NCBI GenBank assembly: GCA_005408345.1
Contig: SEMN01000276.1
Location: 62,001-126,000, forward strand
Source of the DNA: Macquaria australasica
Taxonomy: Eukaryota; Chordata; Actinopteri; Centrarchiformes; Percichthyidae
DNA length: 64,000 bases
Direction: 5' to 3'
In this document: piece after piece, positions 52,601 through 63,177 of the stretch
How positions within the stretch are numbered: the stretch's first letter is position 1
How the letters are laid out: each line of letters begins with the position of its first letter
Program-made: the position numbers and the translations under genes
The notes under the pieces: generated by a model
The model's database searches: none
Told to the model about the DNA's origin: nothing
What the model saw: only the letters and a program-made list of their open reading frames with translations

Positions 52601-54888
52601 TTGTTCATCGCTTGGTTAAGTAACTCCTATGTACACTACACTTGGTACAGGGCTTGCGTGCTGTAGATTAGTCACTTAGTGCTGTAGATAAATCACTTTA
52701 GTATTGCTACATGTGATTGTGTGACCAGGTGCCATAGATAAATGTTTGATTAACCTTTTTTAGTATTCAGCGTTTTACCATTCACCAAACTCCAATCTGC
52801 TTTTTATGCAATATGCTGCATCTGATGACTTAAGTCAGATTAAAATAGTGTTACATTTTTAAGCTTTAATTTTTCTTATCACCTCTGGGACCTTTGGTTA
52901 CCTGTTTTTCACTGAGCCTAACCTTGGTTATCCTAGATAAACAGTATCAGGAGGATGGTTATCTTGGGCTTACACATCCCACTATGAATGTATTCCCTTG
53001 GAAGAGGTGGACTAGATTGTCTTGTAATTGCAAGACGATTACATGCAGCATGAGCAGTTGAGTATTTAATAAGTCCTGTCCAAATCGAGCTGGGTGGTCT
53101 ATTAATCTTGCGTTGTGATCCAGGCTACTGGTGTGTGGGATTGTTTTGAATGAGCATGTAATCATAATTTGTCTGTAGCTGGGCATCCACGAGGACTCTC
53201 AAAACCGCAAGAAGCTGTCTGAGCTGCTGCGCTACCACAGTTCCCAGTCTGGAGATGAGACAACCTCCCTCACAGAGTACCTGACCCGCATGAAGGAAAA
53301 CCAGAAGTCCATCTACTACATCACTGGTGAGTTTGTCTCCTAGAAAAGCTAATTTTTTGTGTGTGTGTACACAAGTTTTGCGCTGTACTTTATAAGCAAA
53401 CTGCATTAAATCTGTCAGGATAAAGCTGATCATCATTTACCATCTTGACTTTAGGTGAGAGCAAAGATCAGGTGGCCAACTCCGCCTTCGTCGAGCGCGT
53501 CCGCAAGCGCGGCTTCGAGGTCCTGTACATGACAGAGCCCATTGACGAGTACTGTGTCCAGCAGTTGAAGGAGTTTGATGGCAAGAGCCTGGTCTCTGTC
53601 ACCAAAGAGGGTCTCGAGCTGCCTGAGGATGAGGAGGAGAAGAAAAAGATGGAGGAGGATAAGGCCAAGTTCGAGAGCCTCTGCAAGCTCATGAAAGAGA
53701 TCCTTGACAAGAAAGTGGAGAAGGTCAGTGATCCTAATGAGCCAAGATTCATGCTGACCTTAATTTCCCTTCATACTGTAGGATTTTAGGTTCTTATAAA
53801 TTCACAACTACAGTTGACAGTGTTTTGTTTGGTAACAGGTGTCCTAAATGGTCATTACTTGTATTCTGGTGAGTTATTTTTATACAGCTGTGAGGAGGCC
53901 CTTAAGTGTATTGTGTGCACTGAATGAGTATTATTTTTTTTGATTGGCAAATGTGTTTGGACTAGTGATGTGTTCAAATGATTGTGGAGATGTACAGAGT
54001 TTCTTCTGAATGTGATCTAACAGATGCCCGTTTCATTAGTTTAACAGAATGAGAAACTAAAAATTGACATGAGCTGAAGTTTTTAACCAATTGTCTAAAC
54101 ATTTTACTGGCCAGTACGTGTGTTGATATAAAACTGGTCTACATAGACTAGAGATTTAAGGTGTGGTGGACTTGGCAAACAAACAGTTGCCTTGGACATG
54201 CTGGTGTGTTGAGCATTTATGTCTAACATGACTGTACTGCATGCTTTATTAACTCAAATTCACCCCCTCTTAAATTTTAAAATGGTTCAGACTCTATGCG
54301 TGTAGTGTTAAGTCTTTAATGTCCTCTGTTTGGCTGTCTCTATCAGGTGACTGTGTCCAACAGACTGGTGTCTTCACCCTGCTGCATTGTGACAAGCACT
54401 TACGGCTGGACGGCCAACATGGAGAGAATCATGAAGGCCCAGGCACTCAGGGACAACTCCACCATGGGCTACATGATGGCCAAGAAGCACCTGGAGATCA
54501 ACCCTGACCACCCTATCGTGGAGACTCTCAGGCAGAAGGCAGATGCTGACAAGAACGACAAGGCTGTGAAGGACCTCGTCATCCTGCTGTTCGAAACCGC
54601 CCTGCTGTCCTCAGGCTTCTCCCTGGACGACCCCCAGACCCATTCCAACCGCATCTACAGAATGATCAAACTTGGACTGGGTAGGGACACGCTGCAGATC
54701 AATATTAGTCGTTAAGTGCCTGCTACTTGTATTGATCCCTAATAAATAACATAATCCTTGCATCTCTAGGTATCGATGACGACGATGTTCCTACAGAGGA
54801 GGCCACTTCTACAGCCGTCCCAGATGAGATTCCTCCCCTAGAAGGCGACGGTGAGGATGATGCTTCACGCATGGAAGAAGTTGATTAA
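49675..54888 (+). CDS. hsp90ab1: Heat shock protein HSP 90-beta, cytosolic chaperone (complete)
   Basis: Coding exons 49675-49818, 50009-50215, 50679-50838, 51151-51284, 51372-51680, 51791-51956, 52106-52296, 53179-53326, 53455-53723, 54347-54680, 54770-54888 (TAA) join in phase to 726 residues; human has 724. The start MPEEMHQEEEAETFAFQAEI and the C-terminus SRMEEVD are of the beta type. N-domain ATP site: RELISNASDALDKIR with the catalytic Glu (residue 41), DTGIGMTKADL and GQFGVGFYSAYLV. A Glu/Lys-rich charged linker is at about 218-275, then the middle domain (catalytic-loop region) and the C-terminal dimerisation domain. MEEVD recruits TPR co-chaperones. Family knowledge: it is a constitutive client-maturing chaperone. 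The first exon is non-coding and upstream. Two exon borders use non-canonical-looking donors such as GTCAGT. The frame is intact throughout. Confidence 0.98.
52297..53178 (+). other. Longest internal hsp90ab1 intron, nothing recognised
   Basis: This 0.88 kb intron contains no recognised repeat or gene. A TGATGA-like box and a later CTGA were seen, but without a terminal stem, so no snoRNA is called. Confidence 0.5.
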
Positions 54889-55298
54889 ACCAACCCAGCC
54901 CCCCTCTCAGATTTCTAACACTTTAGCCTCACTTTTCAATTGTTCATCCTTAAAACTGCAAAACAAATAGTCATTCATGTTGTGTGGTGGACCGGTGTTG
55001 CTCTTGTGTTTAGAGCATTACTCTGCAAGACCTTTCAAGAAAAAGAAAAGCGGTTTTGGTTTTTGCGTTCATGGTGACAGCACATGTTTTAAAGAGTACC
55101 CTGTTGCACTGAGTTTTAAATGTTGGAGTGGTAATGTGTGAACATGGGAATGGTACATTCCATTATCGGATCAGGTCTGGAGGGTTCGGGGACGTTCTGC
55201 TCATGTGCAACACTGCACGCTGCATGGAGAGAGAGGACTGTATGATTCCTTTGCCTGAGTCCAGGCTTGTCTGTATTCCAAGTCTTGTTTTGCAAAAA

Positions 55299-55304
55299 AT
55301 TAAA
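55299..55304 (+). promoter_or_regulatory. hsp90ab1: Candidate hsp90ab1 poly(A) signal
   Basis: ATTAAA about 410 bases after the hsp90ab1 stop codon, followed by a GT-rich stretch (GTTTTGTCTTG). It is a common variant signal. Confidence 0.55.
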
Positions 55305-58300
55305 GATGTAATACCTATGTTTTGTCTTGTATTTTTGCGTTATAAGGAGATACTGATTGCATCAGTTTTACATCTGCACCCTCATAAAATTTTGTAGGGA
55401 GTCTCTTTTATTTTTTATTAATTATAACCAACATTTAGTATGTAAATGTTTGACCAAACTTAAATGTCTTGGACTGTTCTTCCATGTGACCACTAGGTGG
55501 GGACATGCTCCATAAGTTACAAGTAGTGTCAAGTTACGTTCTTAGGGACAGTCTTCAGACATTTCCCATGTACATATGTATTCCATACAACACACTAAAT
55601 CTAAGCAGATTTCAGTTGTTTTTACATTAGAAAAGCAACTAAAGGTACATTTAGATGACTACTGAAAGTTTATAGTACATACCCTGTACCACTAGTAGGA
55701 GATTAGAACACAGCAAAAGTGTTTGCAGAGAACTAAAAATGTAAAATGGTTTAATGTAAAAATGTCCATTACAACACCCCCAGTTAAGTTACTTTTGTTG
55801 CAGTTGTCAAGATGATGGTAAATACACCAAAGCTGCAAAGTCAAGTCACATTTATAAATCCCCAAATCACACATTTGTCTCTACAGCACACAACACTATC
55901 CATAGACCCTTGGTTCATGTGAGGGAAAAGCTCTTCAAAATAACCTTTTTAATGGGTTGTAAGAAGCCTGTATTATAAGATTTTTCCAGTTATCAATACA
56001 CAAAAGATGAATTAATGTTCCTATGGAAGCCCGATACTAATGTTTAATAATGTGTTGACTTATCATTAGGCCCTGCAATAGGCATCAGGCTACCGAGGCC
56101 TTGGACAGGTGATACTGTTCTCTAAGCCTGACCTAACATACCATGGTGGGCTCCTTTGGCCTGATAGGTGAGTTTAACCTGAATTTAGATGAAATTGCAT
56201 TATGTTTGACACCAGAAATTTGGTGTCATGCACACCCGTTATACAAATCTCACACGTCTTATCAGTTATCGGGGGAAACGTAGAGATTTTTAACTTCCAC
56301 ATCTTAAGAACAAACACAAATCTAAATGCAAAACAAAGTGTTACCAGCAACACGAGACTAAAGAAACAAATCACACAGTAGAGTAGATAATAAACAAAGC
56401 ATTAAGGAAGGGAAAAAATAATTAAGAATACTTCCTGCTAATTTGTCAATCAACATGGCACCGCAAAAGCACAGAATTACATTTTTAAATTCAGGCATGA
56501 ACTGAATACGAGAGTTTCTTGAAAGCGTGAGGCATCATCAGCTGAACTATTTGGGGGAAATGTAAAGTATGTAGTTTTCCTGGAAGTCATGTGTTTTTGT
56601 ATAACTTCGAGGGGGCGGCGGCAGCAGCTTTTCTGCTCTTGTCAGTAAAACAGTGAAGTGTGGGTGTCTGTCCCTCCTGAACACACATGCACACTCACAC
56701 ACTCTCTCCAGTCAAAGTGATAGTGGGGAAATTCAGCTGTGTCATTCAGAAACACGCTTCAGTGACACCTCCAATGCCTTTAACTTGACCACCTTCTAAA
56801 TTTGCTGCATTTACAAATCTTATATGGAAGGAAATTTAATGACTACTATCCATGTACGAGTACTCACTACGTTATGGAAATTAATGTAAAAATAATGCAA
56901 TGAAATGAAAACCATTTCATTTTGGACTCTGCTTTGTGCACGTGCGCATTATCTCGTTGAAACAGAAGATGCTGGAAGCACTCTGTTGTATAAAATATTC
57001 TGTGTTGAGTTTCAAAGTTCATTCTTGACCTTGGGAACAGCTGTTGACAACAGTGTACTTTGAAACAAAACATTTTTGGCCAATATGGACAAGGAGTCCT
57101 TAAAGTGCTCAGAAAAAAAGATGAAAATATGAACATCTATAATTTCCATGACAACTGGACAGACTCCAGCTGCTGATAAAGATCATGTGATATAATTGAA
57201 AGCTCCAGAACAGCTACTAAATGGAGTCTGTTTTGTCAATCATTGTGTTTATTGTGGACAGGGGTGTCTGCATACTTTCATGTAGTGTTTAAGCTGAATT
57301 GGTGCCAACGTTTTAAAAACTGTGTCCAGAATTAGTTTTATCCTTAATGTGAACAATGTATGTTTTAAAAAAGAAAACACATATTGAACTTAAACACTCA
57401 CAAACTTGCACCTTTAATATTGGTAGTTATGTAGCAGTGTTGGTAAGACACAGGATGCTGATGTCTGGAACCAAGAGGTTACACAGTATGAGTATCTGAA
57501 TATTGATGGTGTACCTGAATTTTTTATCTGCAGCAAATTAAATGTTGGGAGTAACTGAGAAGACTGTTCAGTTTTCTTTCCTGTAGTTATGAGTTTGGTC
57601 AAAGATTGTAGAAAAGATGGATATCTTTTTTTTTTTTTTTTTAGAATACTGGGTCTAGATTGAAAAGTAAAATGCAAATTAGACATGAAATATCCTGATT
57701 GGGGGCTTAAAAGAGCTGCCTGAGAGACTCTGTCTGTGTCGGGTTCATCAAGAGTCAGTGCAGGTTTCCCTCATGAAGCTGAAAGGTGTTTCTGCTCTGA
57801 CTTGTTTCAACAAAAGACTTCCTGTGGAAACATTTGACTACCTTGTGTAAATCTGCTCTCAACCCACAAATGCTGAGTGCATTAATGGGTGGGGTGGAAT
57901 GGGGGTTCCTGGTGGTGCAGCGGGCTGGTGCATAGCATTTGCTTGCAGTGTCACAGTTCTTGTGACCTTTGTAGCCTGTCATCTCTTCTCTGCACGCTGT
58001 CAGTACCGAAATACCAAAGAAACCGGCTTAAAATGTGTTGACTGGAAGACTGCGTGTCCTACTTCATTCAGTCACACAGACTTGTTCCTTTAGTTTCAGA
58101 TGATTCTGGACCAACTTGGCAAAATCTGTGTGTGTGCTCGTCTTTGTGTCTCTGCATATTTCACGGTGACTTCAGTGAATAGATACCTTTGTGTTAAAAT
58201 GCCTCAGCGATGATAACAGACCGCCACTGAGAAGTGCGGTTTTTGTGTCACTGAAGAGCAAAAACAAAATCTGAAGATAACATGAGATGAGAAGGTGTAG

Positions 58301-58700
58301 CTTGGCTTTACAGTATATGTTGCGACCACACAATCCTGCAGGCCTTTGTGCATCGTGGTCTAATTAAGTTTCCATGACATTTAAAATTCAAGATGCTAGA
58401 AAAAAACACAAAGACTACTCATGATCTGAAACGTTTTTTTTTACACACACATCAGGCATAGTGTTATTTCTCATATTTGACAGCACTTGGTAAATACTAG
58501 AGACAGGAACAGGATTAACACCCACACTGAGTAGGAAGGAAGCAAGATCTGCAGATAATAGGCCTACACAAACCCAACCTTCTATCATGAAGTACAAAAT
58601 GCAGCAACCCACGAAAACGATAACCTATATGACTAGGTGTAAGAGAGAGAGTGGAGAGTCACACGTGGTCTGTCACACTGTTTGTGTTCCACATGTACAG
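55305..58700. other. Intergenic region between hsp90ab1 and slc35b2, first part
   Basis: This is 3.4 kb without a recognisable gene. It holds a CTCF-like CCACTAGGTGGGGA at 55490-55503, a T-run near 57628-57641, and a stretch at about 56560-57260 that recalls known fish dispersed repeats (GCAGCAGCTTTTCTGCTCTTG, AAAGCTCCAGAACAGCTACT). All ORFs are short and without similarity I can name. Confidence 0.5.
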
Positions 58701-58710
58701 TAAAAGGAGT

Positions 58711-58775
58711 GCGTGGTGTTGGCCCAAAGGTTAGAAAGGCTGCCTTGTAGCCCCAGTGCTGCTTGTTCAGATCCC
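58711..58775 (+). repeat. tRNA-derived SINE head
   Basis: GTTGGCCCAAAGGTTAGAAAG fits a pol III A-box region. CTTGTTCAGATCCC is close to a B box (GGTTCRAATCC), with tRNA-like spacing and a CTGCCTTGTAG anticodon-arm-like segment between. An A-run follows. Mismatches and context argue for a SINE rather than a working tRNA gene. Confidence 0.55.
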
Positions 58776-58804
58776 AAAAAATAACCTTATGTGGTTTCTT
58801 GCCG

Positions 58805-59260
58805 ATGATAAGATGAGAGGACTGGCACCTCTCTCGTGTTTGTGCGGTAAATATGAAGCTACAGCCAGCAGCTGGCTAACTTAGCTTAGCACAAAGACTG
58901 GAAACAGGGGGAAACAGCTTGCCTGGCTCTGTCCAAAGGTAACTAAATCCACCTGCCAACACCCATGTTTGTTTAATCTGTACAAAAAGTGTAAAAACGA
59001 CAGATTGCGTTTTATGGGGGTCATGTGCCGGACTATTTCTTGGTCGGGACCTGTTAGCCAGCAACCAGTGGAGACTCCAGGACGTTACTGGTCCTGGCCA
59101 AGAAGTAGTCTGGCACATAACACCCGTAAAACGCAATATTTAAGTGGGTTTTTGTTAACTCTGGACTGAACTAGACTAGCTGTTTCCAGTCTTTGTGCTA
59201 AGCTAAGTCAGCTAGCAGTAGCCTCATATTTAGCATAAAGACATGGGAGTGTTATTAATC
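58805..59260. mobile_element. Foldback (long inverted-repeat) MITE
   Basis: Outer arms pair: the left 58805-58925, containing TAGCTTAGCACAAAGACTGG then AAACAGG, against the right 59170-59260, containing CCAGTCTTTGTGCTAAGCTA, with flanking GGTAAATATGAAGCTACAGCC opposite GTAGCCTCATATTTAGC. Inner arms also pair: CAGATTGCGTTTTATGGGGG through GTCCCGACCA-like sequence (about 58995-59050), against GGCCAAGAAGTAGTCTGGCA through GTAAAACGCAATA (about 59095-59140). The element could fold into a long hairpin. It has no ORF. I recognise the TTAGCATAAAGACTGGAAAC phrase from many fish genomes. Confidence 0.7.
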
Positions 59261-60144
59261 TTCTCATCTAACTCTCAACAGAAAGAAAGGGACTGAGCGT
59301 GTTAACCAAAACTGTCGAACTTTTCCTTTAAAAGGATTTGGTGCTTCTCTCCTTCTCAGCAGCTTCTAAGCGCCCTGTAGAAAGCAGTGAACCCTCTTCC
59401 AGTTCAGCTGCTCTGTGAGGTATGAACAGAATGCAAAGATTGTTTCAGGAAGCTCCCAAGTCATGCCGGGTATTGCCAAAAACAGTCAGATGCTCATGCT
59501 TGGCTAATAAAAGTTACAATAAAAACACTCAGCCTGTGACATCCCTGCAGTCAGAGCAAGAGCCCAGAGTGACTGTTTGGGGGCTGAAATCAGAGGTCTG
59601 CATGTCTGCGGCCTTTCTCACCCCACCACCTCTTTTGTTTGTCATTTGCATTATTGAAAAGAGGACTGGAGACGCTGACATTGTGACGCACTACTCCAAA
59701 CCAGATGGGGTGTAGGACGTGAAATGAGAGGTGCAGGGAAATTCCCCCATCGGGCAGCTGTGAGATTGATCAACCAGGGGGAAATGTTTTCTCGCACTTC
59801 ACAGTCAAACGCGGACTTCAATTTGATGTTCAGTGAATCATAATAGTGGTCTGGTTTATGAATCAGTGTAGAATGCAAAGAGCAGCTCGGGCGTGGTTGT
59901 TTCGAAAAAAACATATTCTGTCTTTTCTCGATGAGACTGGAGAGAGTGGAAGGAATATGGAGAGATGGCAGAGAGGAAAGAGAATTTAGTGATATGATGT
60001 GATTTTAACCGGAAATCTGCAGTAATAGTACGGACCTGGGCCACTCCAGCCACAGGACAACTGCAGGCAAACTTGTCCCACAGTGACCATAGAACTGTGC
60101 TGTTTTAAGATCAATACCGATATAGAAATGGTCAGGGCAAAACC

Positions 60145-60530
60145 GTGTTCACTTGTTTCATAAGAACATATAATCAACCAGTTGCAGATGACACCCAACT
60201 CTGTATAACTCTTCATCTTGTTGACCTGAATCCCCTTTACGCCCTTGAAAACGACACCATCTCATCTCATTACACCTCAGGCAAGAAATCTGGGTTCAAT
60301 GATACCCTGATTGAACTATCCAGCCGCATATAAGGAACATAACCAGAGCAAAAGCCTATTACTGAAACGATATTGCCAAGCTCAGACCTGCAGAGAAGCT
60401 TATGCATGCTTTTATTACAAGTAGGCTCGACTATTGCAATGCACTGTTCACAGGCGTCCCAAAAAAAGTCAGTAAATCAATTACAACTAAAATCTGTTAC
60501 CACTACTAGACTGCTATTTTTAGTCACATT
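60145..60530 (+). mobile_element. Non-LTR retrotransposon fragment (reverse transcriptase C-terminal part), degenerate
   Basis: Translation of frame fragments shows VADDTQLCITLHLVD, a decayed form of the YADDTQLY catalytic-site region of fish L2/CR1/Rex-type LINEs. Further on comes KLRPAEKLMHAFITSRLDY, then CNALFTGVPKK and VNQLQLKSVTTTRLL, matching the typical region after the RT domain. The pieces are in different frames and interrupted, so this is a dead truncated copy. The exact clade is not certain. Confidence 0.7.
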
Positions 60531-60574
60531 AGCATTGTCAGCCTGCCGGTCCGTCCCACTTTGGTCCCGACTGA

Positions 60575-60740
60575 AATATCTCAACATGGATGGATTCGCA
60601 TAACATTTTTATACATACTTTCATGGTCCCCATAGGATGAATCCTAATGACTTTGGTGACTGGTGACTAGCGCCACCATCAGGTCAAAATTTCAGTTTGT
60701 CCAATACTTTTGTTTATCTGTCCAACAGTTTGTTTTTTGA
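60575..60740. repeat. Interspersed repeat ('catggtccccagaggatgaatcctaatgactttggtgac' type)
   Basis: AATATCTCAACATGGATGGA, then TTCATGGTCCCCATAGGATG, then GACTTTGGTGACTGGTGAC and CTAGCGCCACCATCAGGTCA follow in the order I recognise from a widespread teleost repeat. It directly follows the LINE fragment. The remaining stretch 60741-61107 shows no gene. Confidence 0.6.
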
Positions 60741-61107
60741 GCCTTAAGGAGCTGTTAGCATGGCTGAAGACTCTTAGCCTGGTTTTTAAATTCCGTATAC
60801 TATTATTTTAGTTATTTAATCATTTTATTGTTGTTATACTAGCTTCTTTTTTGGATGTATTTTAAAGTTCAACTGTTGTTAAACTGTTTGCTAGTTAATT
60901 TTTGTTATCAGTCATTATTCCTTATTTAAAGCACTTGAGTTGTGTTCCGTGTATGAAAGATGTTAAATAAGGTTCATTATCATCGTTATTATTGTATTAC
61001 CTGCAAAGCAAACAGCACTGACCACGAGGCAAATCCTTTAGCTCAAACAATGCGAAACGGCAAAATCAAACCACTTCACCTCATAGTGTTAAGTTAATTT
61101 AATAGGT

Positions 61108-61113
61108 TTTATT
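61108..61113 (-). promoter_or_regulatory. slc35b2: Candidate slc35b2 poly(A) signal
   Basis: TTTATT on the plus strand (AATAAA on the minus) about 1.1 kb past the slc35b2 stop codon; an alternative copy lies at 61516-61521. The stretch between 61114 and 62245 reads as 3'UTR with no ORF of note. Confidence 0.4.
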
Positions 61114-62245
61114 ATTAATCCAGTTACCAGAGGAAATAGTAGAATGATAAAAACAAGGTACCAGTAACATTGCATTTCCCTTGTATGCATTCTGATCTGC
61201 AAACCCCTCCCTGGGCCAACAGCATCTTCACACTCTCACGACGGCAATGAGCATCGTCATCATCCATTCAGTATTCTTCCAAACATTCACATGTAATGGT
61301 GAAACACATGAAGCAGTGCTTTTACAAAAGTACACAACAGACCAAGTATAGACAAGTCGAAATAAACATAAAATGACTTATATATTTACAAGATCTTTTA
61401 GTCCGGTTTCAAAACAATAAGGAAAAATCTTAAAATAATGCATTGCAAAAGGTACCCACAGCATCTGCTTCAGTGACGGTAGGGCAAAATTATTCAATGT
61501 GTAAGTAGTGCAGTCTTTATTACACAAACTGTTGTTTACCACCCTCTGTTACAGATGGTAGCCTCTGGAACATGTTAATATACCTTAAATTAAAGAGTAA
61601 TGTATGCACCGTGTGTTCAGGCTATGTTTACAGCTTTACAAGATAACATGCCACATTAAGACACGTAAAGGCCCCTGCTCTCCAACATGGAGGACTGTGA
61701 GATAATCATCTGACTATTGTGACTGAAAGGTACCTTGACGGATACAAAGTGTTGTACATACAGAAGGTGACAGTCTTGTTCAAATATTTGGGATCAAGTT
61801 AAGTAAGGGGCAGTGTCATTAATGCTTAAAAATTAATACTTAGCCATACAGCTCACATACATTTTTCAGGGTCACAGTAACCTTTAATTGGCTGCACAAG
61901 CCACATACGGTGGTTTAGGAAATAAAAATAGTCTACTGTTAAACTGTGAAAAGGGTGAAGAGGCAGTTTGCACAGTTTATGGTTTGGGACTAGTGTATTA
62001 GACAATCTTACAGGCACTCAAAACTTCTGTGACTGCTGACCTGACAAATCACATGGACCCCTTAGGGGCATCTTGGTGTAAGAGTCAAAACTGCAGAGTC
62101 CCTTTCTGTACCATTGCTAAAAAAACAAAAACAAATGGAAAAGAACAGTAAAAAACAAAACAAAACCCAAAGATACACACAAATAAACAAAAAAGCACCA
62201 CAGAAAACGTGGTCTCAGTTCCCAGTTTGGTGCGACTTCGGAGTG

Positions 62246-63177
62246 CTACACCTTCTGTCCGATCGGCTGCGCTGACCGCCGGCCGGACTTCATGCGGTTA
62301 CGTGCATACACCCGTAAGAAAAGTGCCAAGAAAACTACAGCAACACCAAAGCCACCTACTATGGTGACAGCGTGACCGTAGAGGAAACAAGAGAGGAGAA
62401 TGGCGATGGCTTGCCGCAGGGTCATAATGATGGTGAAGACCGCAGCACCAAACTGGTTGATGGTGTAGAAGATGAAGAGCTGGCCACATGCCGAGCACAC
62501 AGACAGCAACACGGCATGAAAGGCAAACTCGGAGTGGCGTGTCATGAAGGCCACCGAGTCGAAGAAGGCACCCTGCTCCAGCAGCGAGCCGACGGTGAAG
62601 AGGCAGGAGAACAGGTTTACCCCGAACATCATCTGCACTGACGACATCTTGTACTTGAACAGGTTGTCCTGCCAGTTGGAGGTGAAGCTGTCGAAGACGA
62701 TGTAGCCGATGAGGATGACTATCCCGCTGAACGTGGTGACGGTGGACGGGTGCTTGCTGGGCGTGCTGGACAGCAGGAACATGCTGACACCCACTGAGAT
62801 CAGCACAGCGGTAAAGTACTCCCAATATTCGTAGCTCGGTGGGAGACGATCTTACCCATGAGCATGACAGGAATGACTTTGGAGGCCTTGGCCAGGACTT
62901 GAGTGGGGAAGCTGATGTACTTGAGGGCCTCGTACTGGCACCAGCTGCTCAGGATGTTGGAGAGCGAGGCGAAGGAGTACTTGTACATGGGTGCTCCGTG
63001 GCGAGGTTGCTTGAACAGGACGCACCACAGGCCCGACACGGTCAGAGCCAGGATACGGTTCATGAAGACCAAGAACTGAGAGTCCTTGAATTTCTCACCC
63101 TCGTCTTCTGGAGTCGTGGCTCCGTACGAACGTGTCATCACCCTCTCCTGCAGGACTCCCCATGTCAGGTACGATGC
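62246..63177 (-). CDS. slc35b2: PAPS transporter SLC35B2, C-terminal exon(s), with one-base frameshift
   Basis: Read on the minus strand from an acceptor at 63178-63179 (TTCTTAG) to TAG at 62246-62248. The first frame gives ASYLTWGVLQERVMTRSYGA, then KQPRHGAPMYKYSFASLSN and PTQVLAKASKVIPVMLMGKIVSHR, which match SLC35B2. Near 62836-62841 one base is missing relative to the family (expected HR-S-Y-E-Y-W-E-Y), and the frame runs to a stop at 62800-62802. The second frame continues LISVGVSMFLLSSTPSK, then FDSFTSNWQD and KMSSVQMMFGVNLFSCLFTV, and ends RRSAQPIGQKV with a QKV C-terminus like human. Family knowledge: it is a multi-pass Golgi antiporter supplying PAPS for sulfation. The N-terminal exons lie beyond the window. 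The sequence is otherwise well conserved, so a sequencing or assembly error is as likely as a real mutation. Confidence 0.93.

Noticed and set aside
52820..52915. C/D box snoRNA-like boxes (TGATGA and CTGA) in an hsp90ab1 intron
   Set aside because: No complementary terminal stem and no clear C'/D' boxes were seen.
58711..58775. Functional tRNA gene
   Set aside because: A and B boxes are tRNA-like, but the arms do not pair properly and an A-run follows, which fits a SINE.
62854..62866. GTAAG inside slc35b2 as a splice donor that could explain the frame change
   Set aside because: The bases after it still encode conserved SLC35B2 residues (GKIVS), and no acceptor follows before the second frame begins, so an intron does not explain it.
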